Source of the DNA: Erythrobasidium yunnanense
Taxonomy: Eukaryota; Basidiomycota; Cystobasidiomycetes; Erythrobasidiales; Erythrobasidiaceae
Assembly (NCBI GenBank): GCA_001600175.1
Contig: BCJC01000002.1
Coordinates: 124,001-188,000 of the forward strand
DNA: 64,000 nucleotides
Direction of reading: 5' to 3'
This document shows, piece by piece, positions 12,301 to 24,196 of the stretch. Both the position numbers and the translations under genes were made by a program. Position 1 is the first letter of the stretch. Each line of letters begins with the position of its first letter. The notes beneath the pieces are model-generated. The model did no database searches. It was given only the letters and a program-made list of their open reading frames with translations, and was not told the origin of the DNA.

Positions 12301-15300
12301 TCTGTTCATCATTTGGCATCCACATAGACTCAGAGATGAGCCAAGACATCCTCCTCGATCTCCTTCCGCGACTTGTGGAGAACCTATACTCAGCCTTAGT
12401 GGACACACAGCAGCGTCAGCATCTGCACAGTCCAGCAGGCAAAGTGCTACACTTTCTGTCCTACTATGTTTACGAGTGCCTGGCGCACGATGAAGCTGGT
12501 CAGAAGCATCAAGCTGTCATCCTCGAAGCGCTTTACGAGCTGGAGACTCGGCTAGACGCTTGGATGCAAGTTCAGGATGCCGACACGACTGCAAAAATGC
12601 ACAATCTGATTATCTTCAGATGGTACATGTTCGAGATGGCTACCAGGCGATACATACAGGAGCCGGGCAATATGGAGTTGGAGGAAGGTGACAGGCAATC
12701 GCTTCTTGTTGAACGCCTGGACGAATTAGTCGAGTCGCTCCTTCACCTCGGCCTTGGTAGGTCAGTCAAGGCTCTGAAGACGCTGGCCGCATCCGAAGCT
12801 CAAGCCAATACACAACTTGAAGATTCGCTTGCAGAGATTTGGGTCTGCCTCATACATCTCTTTCCAGTCGACGTCACGGAGAGCAATCACGACTACCTGA
12901 CTGCAGCTTCGCTGTGGCAGACAATAACTTCAAAGTTGTCCCAAGATGCCAACAAGCGCAGACTACACCCTATCCTTGCTGGAGAGTTCGCATGCTACAC
13001 TATCATGGCCTTGTGTATGCTCTCTCAGTTCAACGCACACGGCATGACAACACCTGCTGTCCGCCTGGCGCCTCAGTGGACGGTACTAGCCGCTATTGTT
13101 GACCGCATACGGCCAGCAGGAATAGCCAAATCCTACTCTTCGATGGTCACATCCAGCAGAACTCGTCTAAGCAGATATATCTGGACACTGTTTGCAAGAA
13201 CGCATGTCCTGTCGACAAGGTGGAACTGGCCGATCCTCGATCAGACTCGCTTCCTTGGCAAGCTGTTTGACATGCTGAACGCACGAGAGCTGCAGAACTT
13301 CGCAATTGACGGTGGATCAGGGTACCCTTCGTATCTAAGCGACTACACTGGCAAGATTGATACATCACTGGCAAGCGACGACACAGCTTTCGGCATATAT
13401 CTCCGTATTCTGGCTCAGGCGGCTGAAGAGGCCAAAGCAAACGGAACACAAAAGAGTAAAGATCTGTTGGGACGACTCACTATGCGAGCTATGCCAATGC
13501 GGCAAAAACTACCCTATCCTCGTAGTCCAGCATCTGGGCTCGTCCGCAAAGACCGATCAGTCCTTGTCAATCACTATGCTCTCTTCGTATTCTTGGCGGC
13601 GATTGATCCACTCACTGCTGAAAGGCGCTTTCCACGCTTTAGAGCTATTCTCGAGTTCAGCAATGCGGACAACCGAGCTCGTCAAGATTGCTTGAGGGCT
13701 ATCCTGTACCTGGGCATAGTGTATCGGGTGGAAACAGTAGACCTGAAGAGCCTGCTTGGGTGGATGGTCGAAATTTCCGATCATCTGGAAGAAGAGTACG
13801 GAATGCTGGCCAAGCAGAGGTACAAAGCACTCTTGCCTTTGACCGACAAGACCAACACTGTGCATAATCGGAAATCGAATCAGGACGTGGCGCTTGCCAA
13901 GCAACAGAGTCTCATGGAGAGGCAGCAGGCTCTTGCAAAGATCAATCGCGAAATGAGCGAGACCGCCGTACAAATGGGTCTACTGCTTGGAGCTGTTCAG
14001 CAGCTCCTGAAGAGCGGACCCGCAAGCCAAGTTGAGACTGCACAATCTGTGTATCCGCCGTTGGAGTTGCTTTCGCCTTGTAGGTCATCTCTTGAGCATT
14101 ACAAGATCATCATGCTGATATTCTTGTAGCCTGGATCAAGGGAGTCCTTAGCTCTCCGATGGCTTATGATCCTGTCGCCGGTTCGCAAAGTCTGCAATGC
14201 CTGCGCGTCTTCCTAGAACTTCGTAAAGCTGCTCGTCCGCAGCCCAAGAAAGTGCCTCCCATCGGTGGAGACAGTCAAGACGAATATGGAGATCTGGATT
14301 TCGACTACAACGATCCCGCTCTGAACGACCTCCTGGGTGTTGCAGTGCCTACTCAAGCAGCAAATCCGGCTGCACTAGATGTGAACGACTCGTTCAATAG
14401 GTTGGACGCCGACTTTGCCGAGGTATGTCGTTCCTATAATCAATAGGAAGCAAGAGCTCACAAGTGCCTCGTCGCAGCTCATCAAGTCGGATGTCTCGCC
14501 CATAATCTATCGACTTCTGTCCAGTATTACTGTCTCGAAGCTTGGCGGAACGCAAGACTTCGGAGTCCCAGACATATCTGATCGAGAGACGTATATTGCT
14601 GATCTCGTGGAGGTATGGACCGGTTGCGGTGCTGTGTTAGTCGAGAACAATCAGAGGGTGAGAACATACTGCTCTGCCTGCGCTTATAAAGCAGACTAAC
14701 GGAACTACCTCAGGACTGGTCATACTACATGAGCGAATTTGGCAAGGAATCATGGCAGAGAATTAGCGATGTTATGGCGCGTTGCGAGATTGGCATGCAC
14801 TTTGCTGCTGGTATGCTAGAGCATGATCCAAAGTCCTATGAGGTAAGCCAGACGTCGAGCGACAGCGTGCAAGGCTGAAGCTAGCTGCTTGTTTAGCTCT
14901 GTCGAGATCAGCTTCTGGACATCTTGTGTCGATGCATTGTTTCGCCGGAAGCCACAGGAGCTGTGGCATCAATACTTTCAAGCCTCTTGAATATATCGCC
15001 CGACCTGTATCTCTGGCGAAAGCACGGCATTCGACGAGATGAGCTAACCGGACACTACGAAATCGACATGCAGAAATTAGGACAGACGCGACAAGCCTTT
15101 CTGCGAAGTAAGCGAGATAACATACGTGCTCTTCATGCCATCAGCTGACTCGCATGCCCTCATTAGTCGTATTCCGAAATTGTCGGGACATTCTAGCTCA
15201 ACGATTCCATCGTCCTGCAGAAGCGCTTGAAGATGGTCTGGGCAACCTATCAATCATAGCCAAGGCACAGAAGCTGGACAAAATCTTGGTGTACAAACTG

Positions 15301-15486
15301 CTGGGCGGCATGCTCACATCTATGCGGGATCACCTGGATCTCAGCAAGCAGCGTCAGACTCTCGCGAATCAAGAAACATACGGTCGCTTTTGTCGGGAGA
15401 TTGTGTCAAGTCTGAAGGAGGAGATAGGTAACTATTATGCAAATGAGAATGCTCTGCCTCAGCTACGCTTGTGGGCGGGTGCATAA
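9395..15486 (+). CDS. MMS22: Mms22/Mus7-like replication fork repair protein
   Basis: A giant protein of roughly 1,850 residues. The first 650 or so are acidic, serine-rich and lysine-rich, with basic patches such as FKKKKRKTLP. A conserved element RKQAARKMMPAIFFKK resembles the signature at the start of the Mus7/Mms22 region. The remainder is an alpha-helical repeat body ending near LPQLRLWAGA. Conserved-looking C-terminal pieces include DWSYYMSEFGKESWQRI. Mms22/Mus7 works with Rtt101-Mms1 ubiquitin ligase to restart damaged forks. Introns lie near 9600, 10639, 14080, 14423, 14658, 14843 and 15107. The first may be a GC-AG intron. The start is the first ATG after the previous gene in the acidic frame; upstream in-frame ATGs exist. 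Family call from motif and architecture, not alignment. Confidence 0.55.
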
Positions 15487-15635
15487 CGCAAAGATTCTGT
15501 GTAGAGATAGATTAACGCAATGTAGCCCAAACTGTAGAGTAGACAGCAGCAGAATTGATTATATTGACGATCCACATCTTACAACTTCGTTCAATCCAGC
15601 GAGGTAGGCCGGATACACGCTAAGTAGGCAACTGA

Positions 15636-16806
15636 TCAGGATTGGGGACTGGGTGATCTGTCCTCTCGACCGGCTCCGTTGGCAGCTGAAGGACTGCCTT
15701 CCTCTCTGTATCGAGATGAGCTGTCTTCAGCGGCAGCAGCAGGGGCAGCAGGAGATGCAGATCGGCCTCGAGCACCGCTTTCACCGTCTCTGCGAGCTGG
15801 CGAAGCACTGCGTCTAGCGTCTCTCTCGTCTCTGCCTCGGAAATCACCTCTGTCACCGCCTCGGCCACCACGAACAGGCGAGGGAGAGCGTCTTCGATCA
15901 CCACCACGACCACCATCTCGGGGAGGACGACCGCCATCCTTTCCTGCCTCATAACGCCAGTTTGACGATGGAGCATTCTTGGCCCACTGTAGCAGTTGAT
16001 CAGCCTCACATCCCAGGTGTCATGTCATTGCTGCGCACCTGAACAGTGAGCTGATAGCCATCTACTTTGCGGCCGTGCATGTCATAGTAGGCACTGAAGT
16101 AACGAAATATCAGCATTCACTTCCCTTCCCGAGTCGAGCGCTACTCACTCTTCGGCATCGCGGTCATCTTCGAATTCTACAAAAGCATAGCCACTACAGA
16201 GCAAGATGAGAATGATAACGCACAGCAGAAGCCAGATAGAGTCGAGAGAAAATGAATCGTAAGAGTCAGCCGTGATTCTTGTATCTTTTGGTCGTTTCGT
16301 GAGGTGAAGGATGAAGCTGGCGAGGTGAATCGGTCTACATCGCAGGATTCGTGTACTCGTTCGCTCGTAAAGCCATTCTAGAGTCGTACGAAGCTTTGAA
16401 TGCTTCCCGCTCGTCTTGTTTCGCTCGGTCGCTCGCTCGTTCTGGCTCGCCTCGCTCTACTCGACAAAGTCAGGGAGAAACGCCGCAAAGGCGCTTCGAC
16501 AGCTCAAAGAAGAGACAGATACGCAGGGAACTCGGAGCACAGCGAATGTGTAGGATTGGAAGCCTCGAAGAGCGGGTTTTTGCTGGGCGACTTACACTTT
16601 TGCGGACGACGACTTTGGGGCTGGAATGTCGCATCTGACGAGTCTTCCGTATCGTTCGAACTGCAGAAATCACCTCTGTCAACCGCATGCCCCTCCCATC
16701 TGTCTGGCTGCCTTACCTCATAGGCGAGATCTCTCGCTCGAAGGTCGTGTCCGAATCCAGCGACGAAAAGGGTGGTTCTTCGAGAGCTCCTGCGCAAGTC
16801 ATCCAT
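15636..16806 (-). CDS. SR-type splicing factor, single RRM plus RS/RGG tail
   Basis: Five exons rebuild one RRM. It begins MDDLRRSSRRTTLFVAGFGH, where TLFVAGFG is RNP2-like. It continues LAYEFERYGRLVRCDIP, then GYAFVEFEDDRDAE (RNP1), AYYDMHGRKVDGYQLTVQWA, then a tail with RGGDRGDFRGRD and RRRSPSPVRGG ending SPSPQS. Length is about 190 residues. Short single-RRM SR proteins bind exonic enhancers and promote splice-site choice in the nucleus. Phase agrees at every junction. Three introns are ordinary, but the one splitting the RRM (16194-16595) is 402 nt, far longer than others in the window. Fungal relatives include Srp1/SRSF-like proteins; the exact orthologue is uncertain. Confidence 0.85.
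16194..16595 (-). promoter_or_regulatory. Unusually long intron with GAGCGA repeats in the SR gene
   Basis: The intron starts at a perfect GTAAGT donor and ends at a CTGTAG acceptor, splitting the RRM in phase 2. On the coding strand it contains a cluster of GAGCGA/GAGCGAGCGA elements (plus-strand TCGCTCG runs at about 16408-16462), which look like exonic-splicing-enhancer sites. SR genes in many eukaryotes autoregulate through long introns; that role here is inference. Confidence 0.5.
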
Positions 16807-17717
16807 ATACCGTCAATAAATGTGTCTAATGCTTCATCGCAATCCCCGACTGACATGTTATATCAAGTCGATGGGTCGAAAGGAGACCAGCTGATTTTCC
16901 GTAGAACGGCTCTGAAAGAGCTGGAAGTCCTGTCCCAAAGCATCTCGCTGGCGTTCTTCTGCTTGCTATCACTCCCTAACTCCGGATACGACCTGGGGAT
17001 TGAAGACTACTTCCCGATTCTTATTTCTCTGACATACGGGTCGCTCTGTAACTACCGCATCTTGCATGGCATACACGAGGTTCAAGACTTCCTCACTATC
17101 AATGACAATACCTTACATGTCTCCTGGGCTACAGGTCAGGTAATAGCAAGCATCCGGACGTCCCGAAATTCTCAGACACTTCCTCTGGGCTCTGATGTTC
17201 GCAAGAGTCGCTGCACCGCTTTCGTACAGCCTGACATACTCGGATAATGCCAACTCCATAATCAGTATCATCGGCCATAGGCAGCAGGTGGGCTTACAAC
17301 CGGTTGTCGTATTGTAAGGTAATCTCCACTGGCCACCCTGTAGCAGACTATTCTACACATGGGGTCGCTGCCTATATCGCAAGTGACGTCTACCGTCATA
17401 AGCTCGTGGAGGCCGCTACAGGCTTTTTGATGTCATCTCAGGCCTCGACCTACCAACCAGTACCCCTGCTACTGAGCCTGAACTATCAAACGCTGCTAAG
17501 ACTTACACCGACTGTATCCTCCTCCACTGGCAATGACTTTAGAACTTCTACATGATTGTGTCGCTGTTTCAGATGAACAGGGAACTGCAGAAGCGTTGCT
17601 TGCATCAAGTAGACTTGTGCTTGCCGCATAATGTTCAGTATGCCTTAGGCTTCATATCGTATCCAAACGTTCAATACTCGCACTTTGGATGTCCCTTTCT
17701 GTTCTTGCTGCGCACAA
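16807..17717. other. Divergent intergenic region with an unexplained open frame
   Basis: About 910 bases separate the SR gene (leftward) and the phosphatase gene (rightward). A plus-strand frame stays open to 17247 and includes the stretch IEDYFPILISLTYGSLCNY, but it has no family signature and overlaps the SR start region. It could be a long leader, upstream exons of the phosphatase or chance. I see no repeat or RNA gene. Confidence 0.3.
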
Positions 17718-20700
17718 ATGGTGCCCGGCTTGCGAAGGGCTGGGCGCGATGTACCTAGCAATACATCGTCTTGGAGTAAAGAAGAACAAGAGGCGAAGGA
17801 CGACGACTTATCCGACTCCAATTCGAGTACCGATAGCGTGACCGCGGAGGTTCTGTTTGGCTACGAAGGCGACAGCAGCGGGAGCAGCAACAACACGGGC
17901 TCTGGGATGAGCAACAGAAACGCGAAGAACAGCCTGGAACCGCTTCATGCTGCCTCATTGTTTGCTCCGAACTATCGGCCTCTGGCTCGTGCAATCAACG
18001 CCAGCAGTAGCAACAATCGCGTCCAGCCCGTGAATATTGGCCAGAATAGTGCTACGTTATCACCAAGTAATGGTATGCAGGCCTATGCAGCCAGCGAGAA
18101 GACCCCGACTGCCCGGCACTTCAAGATCGCTGAAACCAGTCCTGTCTCGAGTCTCGACACGGCAACGCCTAGATCTGTTCTTAATGATATGATATCGCCT
18201 ACAAGTACTCAGTATGCAGAAGCAGGTGAGCGCGACTGTCTGCGAACCTTCGGTAGTCAACGGCTTGGCTTGACGCGCTGTCGGCAGACCACGACCCACA
18301 AGCAGTGCTTGCGAGCCCATGGGACAATCCAATATATTCGCAGCCTCCTTCGCCAGAGCGTAGCACTCACGACTATGGTCTAGTACCACACACTGCGTCG
18401 CCGGCTGGCGACCGGGACCGCAGGCGTCCACGGCTGGGTGAACATCGCAGCTCTGCCTCAGTATCGTGGTCGAGCAGCTCTTTCTCGTCTGCTTCCTCCG
18501 GAGGCATACAGAAGAGAAGCTCCGTGCATGCAAATAACGCGAGCAAGCGAAACTCGCAAGGCCGCTTGTCCGGTAATTTCTCTACACCGCCCTCCACGGC
18601 GCCATTGCTGTACAACGATAACGAAAGCGTACCTCTATGGCAGAGACAGCAGCAGCAGCAGTTTGCAGGCAGCTCTGCTTTATCGCGAAAGAACAGCCAA
18701 AGGGCATCAAAGTCCAGACGCACCTCGCGCAATTTTGAGGGAGGCGCTGAACTAGAGACACCGCCCACGTCTGCCCATACGGCAAAATCAGTCTCGTCGT
18801 CGACTGCGTCCAGCAGCCATCTAGACGGAACAGACTTTTCGACCATCGGCAAGCGTGCTAGCCTACACGATGCTGGCAGCTCTACTATACCCTCAGACTC
18901 GAGAGAGCGGGTGGCTCCCAATTCTGAACATCCACTCCAATCTTTCATCGATAACTCTCACTCCCACATCTTCTCACTAGATCCACTCCTTCGTGCCCTT
19001 ACACCAGCTTCGGCTCCACCGATGTCACTTGTTCAGTCTGTACAAAACCCCGCATCGTCGGCTTGGAATAGCTCGGAATCCTCGAGCACAGATAGTCATC
19101 CACAAATAGCAACTTTGCACTTAACCGGAGGGATTCCTTCCTCTCAAAAGCCGATGGCCACCTTCACCCCTTTGGCTCCCTTGTCAGGAGCCTCGCAACC
19201 TCAAAGTCCTAGATCTGCGGGCAGTAGTCATATCCGCGCAGGATCTTTGCGTCGTTCGGCAAGAAGGACGTCAAAGTCTGGCTTTCCCTCAGCTGAGAAT
19301 GCCGACACGTCCGACTATGCAAGGGCAAAAGCGATTGAGCAGAAGGTGCTTCTCGATCGTCTGAATGATGTTCGTGATGGCCTTGCCGAAAAGCTGTTCG
19401 TACTCGATGTGCGACCTCTGCATACGTTCGTCTCCGAAAGTGCCGGGCGGATACGCGGGTCCATCAATGTCAATTTCCCATCTCTTCTCCTTAAGAGATT
19501 CCGGAAGGGTAACACGGCGTCATTCGCTCTGGAAAGCTTCGTCACCACTCAGAATGGCCGGCAGATGTACGAAGTCTTTTGTCCGGAGGGCGACTTTCTG
19601 AGTCGTTGCCGCAACTTCGACGTGTGTATCATTGACGACCACATCACCGACAAGGACTTTGCAAATCTCGCGACAACTGGCAGTGTGGGATCGGTCTTGA
19701 TAACCGTGCTGGAGAAGATACGCAAATCAGATAATTCGCAGCCAGCACATTCCGGACAGCTCTTGTATCTGCAAGGTAATCTGTCCACATTCATACAGAC
19801 AGCTGGCGAAGGCAGCTCAGCCATTGCATATGGTCAAGACGGTCTGGATGGTGTTACGCCAGAGGTGAAGGCAGTCTCTCCCACAGACCGTCTTTCAACA
19901 CCAAAAGCTACTCTCCCCAAGTTTCCACACTCGACATCGGACGACTCTCTACTGAAAGTTTCCGCTTTCAAGCAGAAGGCCCGCTCGCTACCTCATCTGT
20001 CATTACCCTTCTCATCTTCTGTTCCACGCCTTTTTCAGTCCACCAAAGCCAAGCCTCCCGCTTCTCCTGGTCTCTTCAGATCGATGTCTGAAAATCACGC
20101 ACCGCAAGCGCCTCCTGCCAAGATACGCCCGGTACATCTGCAGAAGCTGGACACATCGGTGAAGCAGCCTCAAGGTATACGTCAAAATGTCCAGCGTGCA
20201 CTTCCACCTGCTTCCTTAGCGCCCCCGAGGTCGTTCCAGGAAGTATGTATGGCACAAGCTGCGACGCCTACAAAGGCCTCATTCGCAAATGCAGCCGGAG
20301 CTGGGCCTATCAATACCTCAACTCTCGCGTACGGATCTGATGATTATCAGACTGGTCCTCCGCCGACACCAGGTTACGGAGGGTTCGGTCATTCGCGCTC
20401 GGACAGTAACGCGTCGACTGCCTCATCCTCTTCGACTTCCCAATATCCTTCCTTTCAGCCAAACGGGCAGGGTGCACCACGCAGTACTATTCCTGCCTTT
20501 CAGCAGATGCCAGCTACTGCTCAGAAAGCTGTCGTGCCATTCGATGCGTCGGTCATCATTCCTGGTTTCCTGTATCTCGGTCCAGAACCCATCAAGGCCA
20601 CCGATGTACAGGAGCTAGAGTCCGTTGGCATTAAGCGCATTCTCAACATGGCAGTAGAGTGCGACACGCAGGAAAGGTGGAAGGGGCGCTTCGAGAAGAT

Positions 20701-21448
20701 CGCGACCATCCCGATGCGCGACAGTCTTGCAGAGGTCAACGTACAGGATCGCATCAGAGAAGCTTGCATCCTTCTGGATGACGCTGATCTGCATTCGAAG
20801 CCTACCTATGTACATTGCAAGGCCGGCAAGTCTCGCAGCGTAACTATCGTTCTAGCATACCTGATCCATCGGTGAGTCCCTTCTTGATGATCATATGGCT
20901 CCTCGCTGATCTTTCTGTACAGTAACCACTGGTCCCTGAAGAAGGCTTATGCCCATGTTACCGAAAGGCGGAAAGGGATATCTCCCAACATCGGTTTTGT
21001 GGCAGAACTTATGCGCTTCGAGGAGAGTGAGCTAGGCTCTAGGTCGCAGGGCGTTCTAGGAAGTGGCGCCACTCCCTCAAATGAGCAAGGACACAACCCT
21101 CGCAATGGCTTCTTCCGCACTCATAGCAAGACTTTGTCTTCTGCTTCCAATAGCTCCGTATCATCGGCATCCACGAATCATACTGCCGAAAATGGGGATA
21201 CAGCTCCTTCTCCTTCAGACTCGAACCCTCCTACGTCTGTCACTGGCCGTCCCACCATCGTTCGCCATCTGAGTTTGATCGCAAATACTGCTATGAATCT
21301 CACAGCAGATCAAGCGAGCAGTAAGAGCGTGAAAGATGCAAAGGCAGCAGCTCGGAATGCTAGAGTGCGGGAGAGTCTTCCTCCTGGAGTCGGCTTTGCT
21401 GGTCTCGTTTTCGACAAGGAGGCCAGCAGTCCCATCAGCGATAGGTGA
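17718..21448 (+). CDS. Rhodanese plus dual-specificity (MAP kinase) phosphatase
   Basis: The protein has about 1,200 residues. A long serine-rich N-terminal half leads to a rhodanese/Cdc25-like domain (KLFVLDVRPLHTFVSESAGR to NFDVCIIDD) with no obvious catalytic cysteine loop, as in MAP-kinase-docking modules. After more low-complexity sequence comes a dual-specificity phosphatase domain: IIPGFLYLGPEPIKA, IKRILNMAVECD, then the P-loop HCKAGKSRS with catalytic Cys and Arg, then an in-frame intron (20876-20923) and NHWSLKKAYAHVTERR. A low-complexity tail follows. The order matches MAPK phosphatases such as Msg5 and Ustilago Rok1, which silence pheromone or wall-integrity MAPKs. One more intron lies at 18226-18287. 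The frame is open a little upstream without an ATG, so a 5' exon may be missing. Confidence 0.85.
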
Positions 21449-21859
21449 AGAGCAAGCTCAGTCAGTGGTAGGCTTCGATGTGATCGATCTGCGCTCACAA
21501 GCTAATCGAGGTCTTCTCCCCCAGATCTCGCTGTCCGACCCTCGTCTGAACCTGCTGGAGCATTCATGACTGTTTACGATGTCGTTGTATATCTCTTCTA
21601 AGTCGACACATAAATCACAATTCGTTCGCACATCTCTGCAATAGAGTGCCTCTGCCGGCTATCGATCTTGCCGCGCTACATTGCATCTGCGCGTGGTCCG
21701 ATGTCTGTCATGCATCATCTCCATTGTTTCTCGAGCAGTTAAATTGGTCCTCTGTTGACTTTCTTCGCATTCGAAAACGGCTTGTTACGACAATCCTTGA
21801 CAGCCTCCGTACTCTTCGAGGTCTACCTACCAAGAGAAGCCGTCGAGAAGGCCAGAAAG
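21449..21859. other. Intergenic: 3' end of phosphatase gene and promoter of next gene
   Basis: About 410 bases. Open frames are short and unrecognised. No repeat or RNA gene is apparent. Confidence 0.4.
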
Positions 21860-22882
21860 ATGGCGCCCGCTCCAATCCTGCAGGCCCGGCAGCAAGCCAG
21901 TACGACGACGTCTACGCCAGGTTTCCCAACACAAAGTGGCACAAATCCTAATGATCCATGGGGATTTGGCGGGAAAGGCCAGGTTAGTCTTGTCATCGGG
22001 CTTATCGCCTCACGCTTCGCGGGACTGCTTTGTATAGGCGGGAAAGTCGAGGAAAGCCTGCAGAAGAAGCTGACATTTGTGCATGATGACCTTCACTAGA
22101 TACTCAACTGGGCTGCCATCGCTGTGGTGGTCGGGCTGCTGGTCGCCATCGCCGGCTGGCGATTTGCAACCATGCGACAGCGTACCTTCAAAGGCTTCTT
22201 CCTGCCTCGAGGACTACGGATCAAATGGCTGGGTATCGATATCAAAGCACCTCCTCGTCCTCCCCAACCTCCCACTGCTCTCGAGCTAGAAGCTACTCGA
22301 CGACAACGTCGAGCTGAAGAACGATTCCAGCGCCGAAGGACTAGAGGCGACAACATCGGTGAAGGTGGTCAGAGGATAGATGCAAACTACGACAGCGATG
22401 GGGAGCCGGACGATCGCGCGGACAGGGAGTCTCTTCCCGGCTACAAAGCAGATACATCTGCCCCAGTCTATCTCGAGGAATGGAGAGAACATGCAGCTCG
22501 AGATGGCATTGTTCCAGAGATAGACGAGGAGACGGCAGACGCTATTCGCAGGAATGGAGATGTGGTTGTCGACCGAGCAGACGCCCACGATGGCAGCGAT
22601 AGGATGCTGAGCGTAGCAGAATACGAGGCCCGCATACGAGGAGACACAGCGGCTCCAGCAAGAAATGAAGGTCTAGCTGCATCAGCAGCACCCGATGCTG
22701 CGCCCCTTACAGAGCAAGAAAGGCAAGACGACGTAGGCACGCAATCGATGACACGCAATCCGCTGGCACCGATGCCTGCTGGTGTTGAAGCTCTTCGACG
22801 ACCAGAGATCGCTCGCCTATCATCTTCTGCTTCTGGTCCCCCGATGTACGCCAATCTATCGAGACAGGCTAGTCGGGAATGA
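21860..22882 (+). CDS. Single-span membrane protein with acidic cytosolic tail
   Basis: Starts MAPAPILQARQQ. After a short Ser/Thr/Gly-rich part and an intron of about 115 nt (donor GTTAGT at 21982, acceptor CACTAG at 22096), a strong transmembrane helix follows (LNWAAIAVVVGLLVAIAGWR). The tail begins very basic (RQRTFKGFFLPRGLRIKW), contains PRPPQPP, then the LPGYKAD motif and acidic stretches. LPGY-type motifs in fungal surface-protein tails resemble PPxY-like adaptor sites for Rsp5 ubiquitin ligase; that role is inference. Without a signal peptide, a type I or III anchored protein with its tail in the cytosol is likely. No family is recognised. Two smaller introns in place of the 115-nt one cannot be excluded. 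Confidence 0.6.
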
Positions 22883-23084
22883 GGAAAAGATGCCGAGTAG
22901 GATGGAGAATGCTAAGCGGGCAATAATTATGAGTTTCTGTATAGTTCTGGGTTGTGGTATAGGAAAACTTCATATGTAGCAACTCCGATGCGATTTTCAG
23001 ACCTTTTTTCGATGCATCTGCCCATTCGCTTTTCATCGAAACGCAACGCGCTGGCTTCTGTCGTTGACTGACTGCATAAGAACG

Positions 23085-24189
23085 ATGGATATCCTACCCG
23101 AGGTACCTTGTGATCCTCTTCCCACGCAGATGCTCTGCAAGAAGTCCTCGTCATGCTTAAGAACGTCTGAAATTCTAGGATAATACTGGATATGGCAGAC
23201 GAGACTATTGGTACGATACGATAACCGATATGCTCAAGCCAAACTGCTCCTAACCCGCACCTGCTTCGAAATGTTCGCTTGATCAAGGGACGAAAGATAC
23301 GCAAAGCGAGTTTCAGCTGACCTGTTGAACTAGATTTGAGCTGACGTTGAGGACAGAGAAGACGCAACGAAGTCATTCGACTGGTTCCGCAGCTTCGCTG
23401 ATGTTGCAGACGAGCTTCACCAGCTTATTCCGAATAAACAGGCGAAGATTTTGATGCTTGGCTGCGTATGCATCGATATCTTGTCTGCATGAGGAAAGGT
23501 CCTTCTGATTTCCGTCCATTCACCTCGTACAGGGCAACTCCAGTAAGCAAGGCCTGGAAACAACATGAACATCGCATGAGATCCTTCCCTAGCGCTCTCT
23601 CAGGACATGTACGACGATGGCTATCGGAATATAGTCAATCTCGACTATTCGCGGGTCTGTATAGAAAAGATGAGCGAGCTGCATGCGACAGCGAGGCCAG
23701 AAATGACCTGGCTGGAGGGCGATGTCAGGGAGCTTGCCTTTGAAGACGGCTCTTTCGATATCGCGCTTGACAAAGGGACGATGGATGCAATGATGACTAG
23801 CAAGGGAGACGTATGGGTACGCTACGTTCCTACATCTGCTGATTTCAAGCTAAGGTGTGATCCGAAGAACCCGCCGCAAGCGGACGTAGACAACTGCAAC
23901 AAGGAAGTCGACGAAGCTCTCAGAGTGCTAAAGCCCGATGGCCTGTTTATCTATATAACATTCGGCCGTAGGGTACTCACTTGAGTTGTTCCGACCCTGA
24001 CTAATGCTTTTGCACAGAGCCACACTTTCGGCGAAGGTACATGACTCGGCCTGATACGTCGCTGACGGTCACGGGTAATCCTTGGCGCTGTCTGAATGCC
24101 CGGCCTGCCTGACACTCTGACCTGCAGAGCTCAAAACGCAAGGCTTTTCCTATTTCCTTTATGTACTAAGGAAGAACTCTCCTGCCTAG
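23085..24189 (+). CDS. Seven-beta-strand methyltransferase, EEF1A lysine methyltransferase type
   Basis: Small exons reassemble cleanly: MDILPEDNTGYGRRDYW, DERYAKR, DREDATKSFDWFRSF, ILMLGC, GNS, then TLSQDMYDDGYRNIVNLDYS, VRELAFEDGSFDIALDKGT, VDEALRVLKPDGLFIYITFG, QPHFRRRYM and a short end KTQGFSYFLYVLRKNS. This matches the EEF1AKMT4/METTL13-N family, with SAM motif I LGCGNS, the acidic strand-2 residue in NLDYS, and the family motif PHFR. Such enzymes methylate lysine on elongation factor 1A in the cytosol. Exons of 18, 32 and 22 nt at the 5' end sum in frame (23085-23102, 23179-23210, 23288-23309). One segment at 23815-23853 is open in frame and may be a retained 33-nt intron. The stop lies 7 bases from that of the convergent biotin gene. 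Confidence 0.85.
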
Positions 24190-24196
24190 AGCTAAC

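Noticed and set aside
13147-13449. Minus-strand open frame of 100 codons inside the Mms22-like gene
   Set aside because: Antisense of coding sequence with no signature.
18373-18948. Long antisense frame in the phosphatase gene
   Set aside because: Mirror image of the serine-rich coding exons; amino-acid composition (Cys/Leu-rich) is typical of antisense frames.
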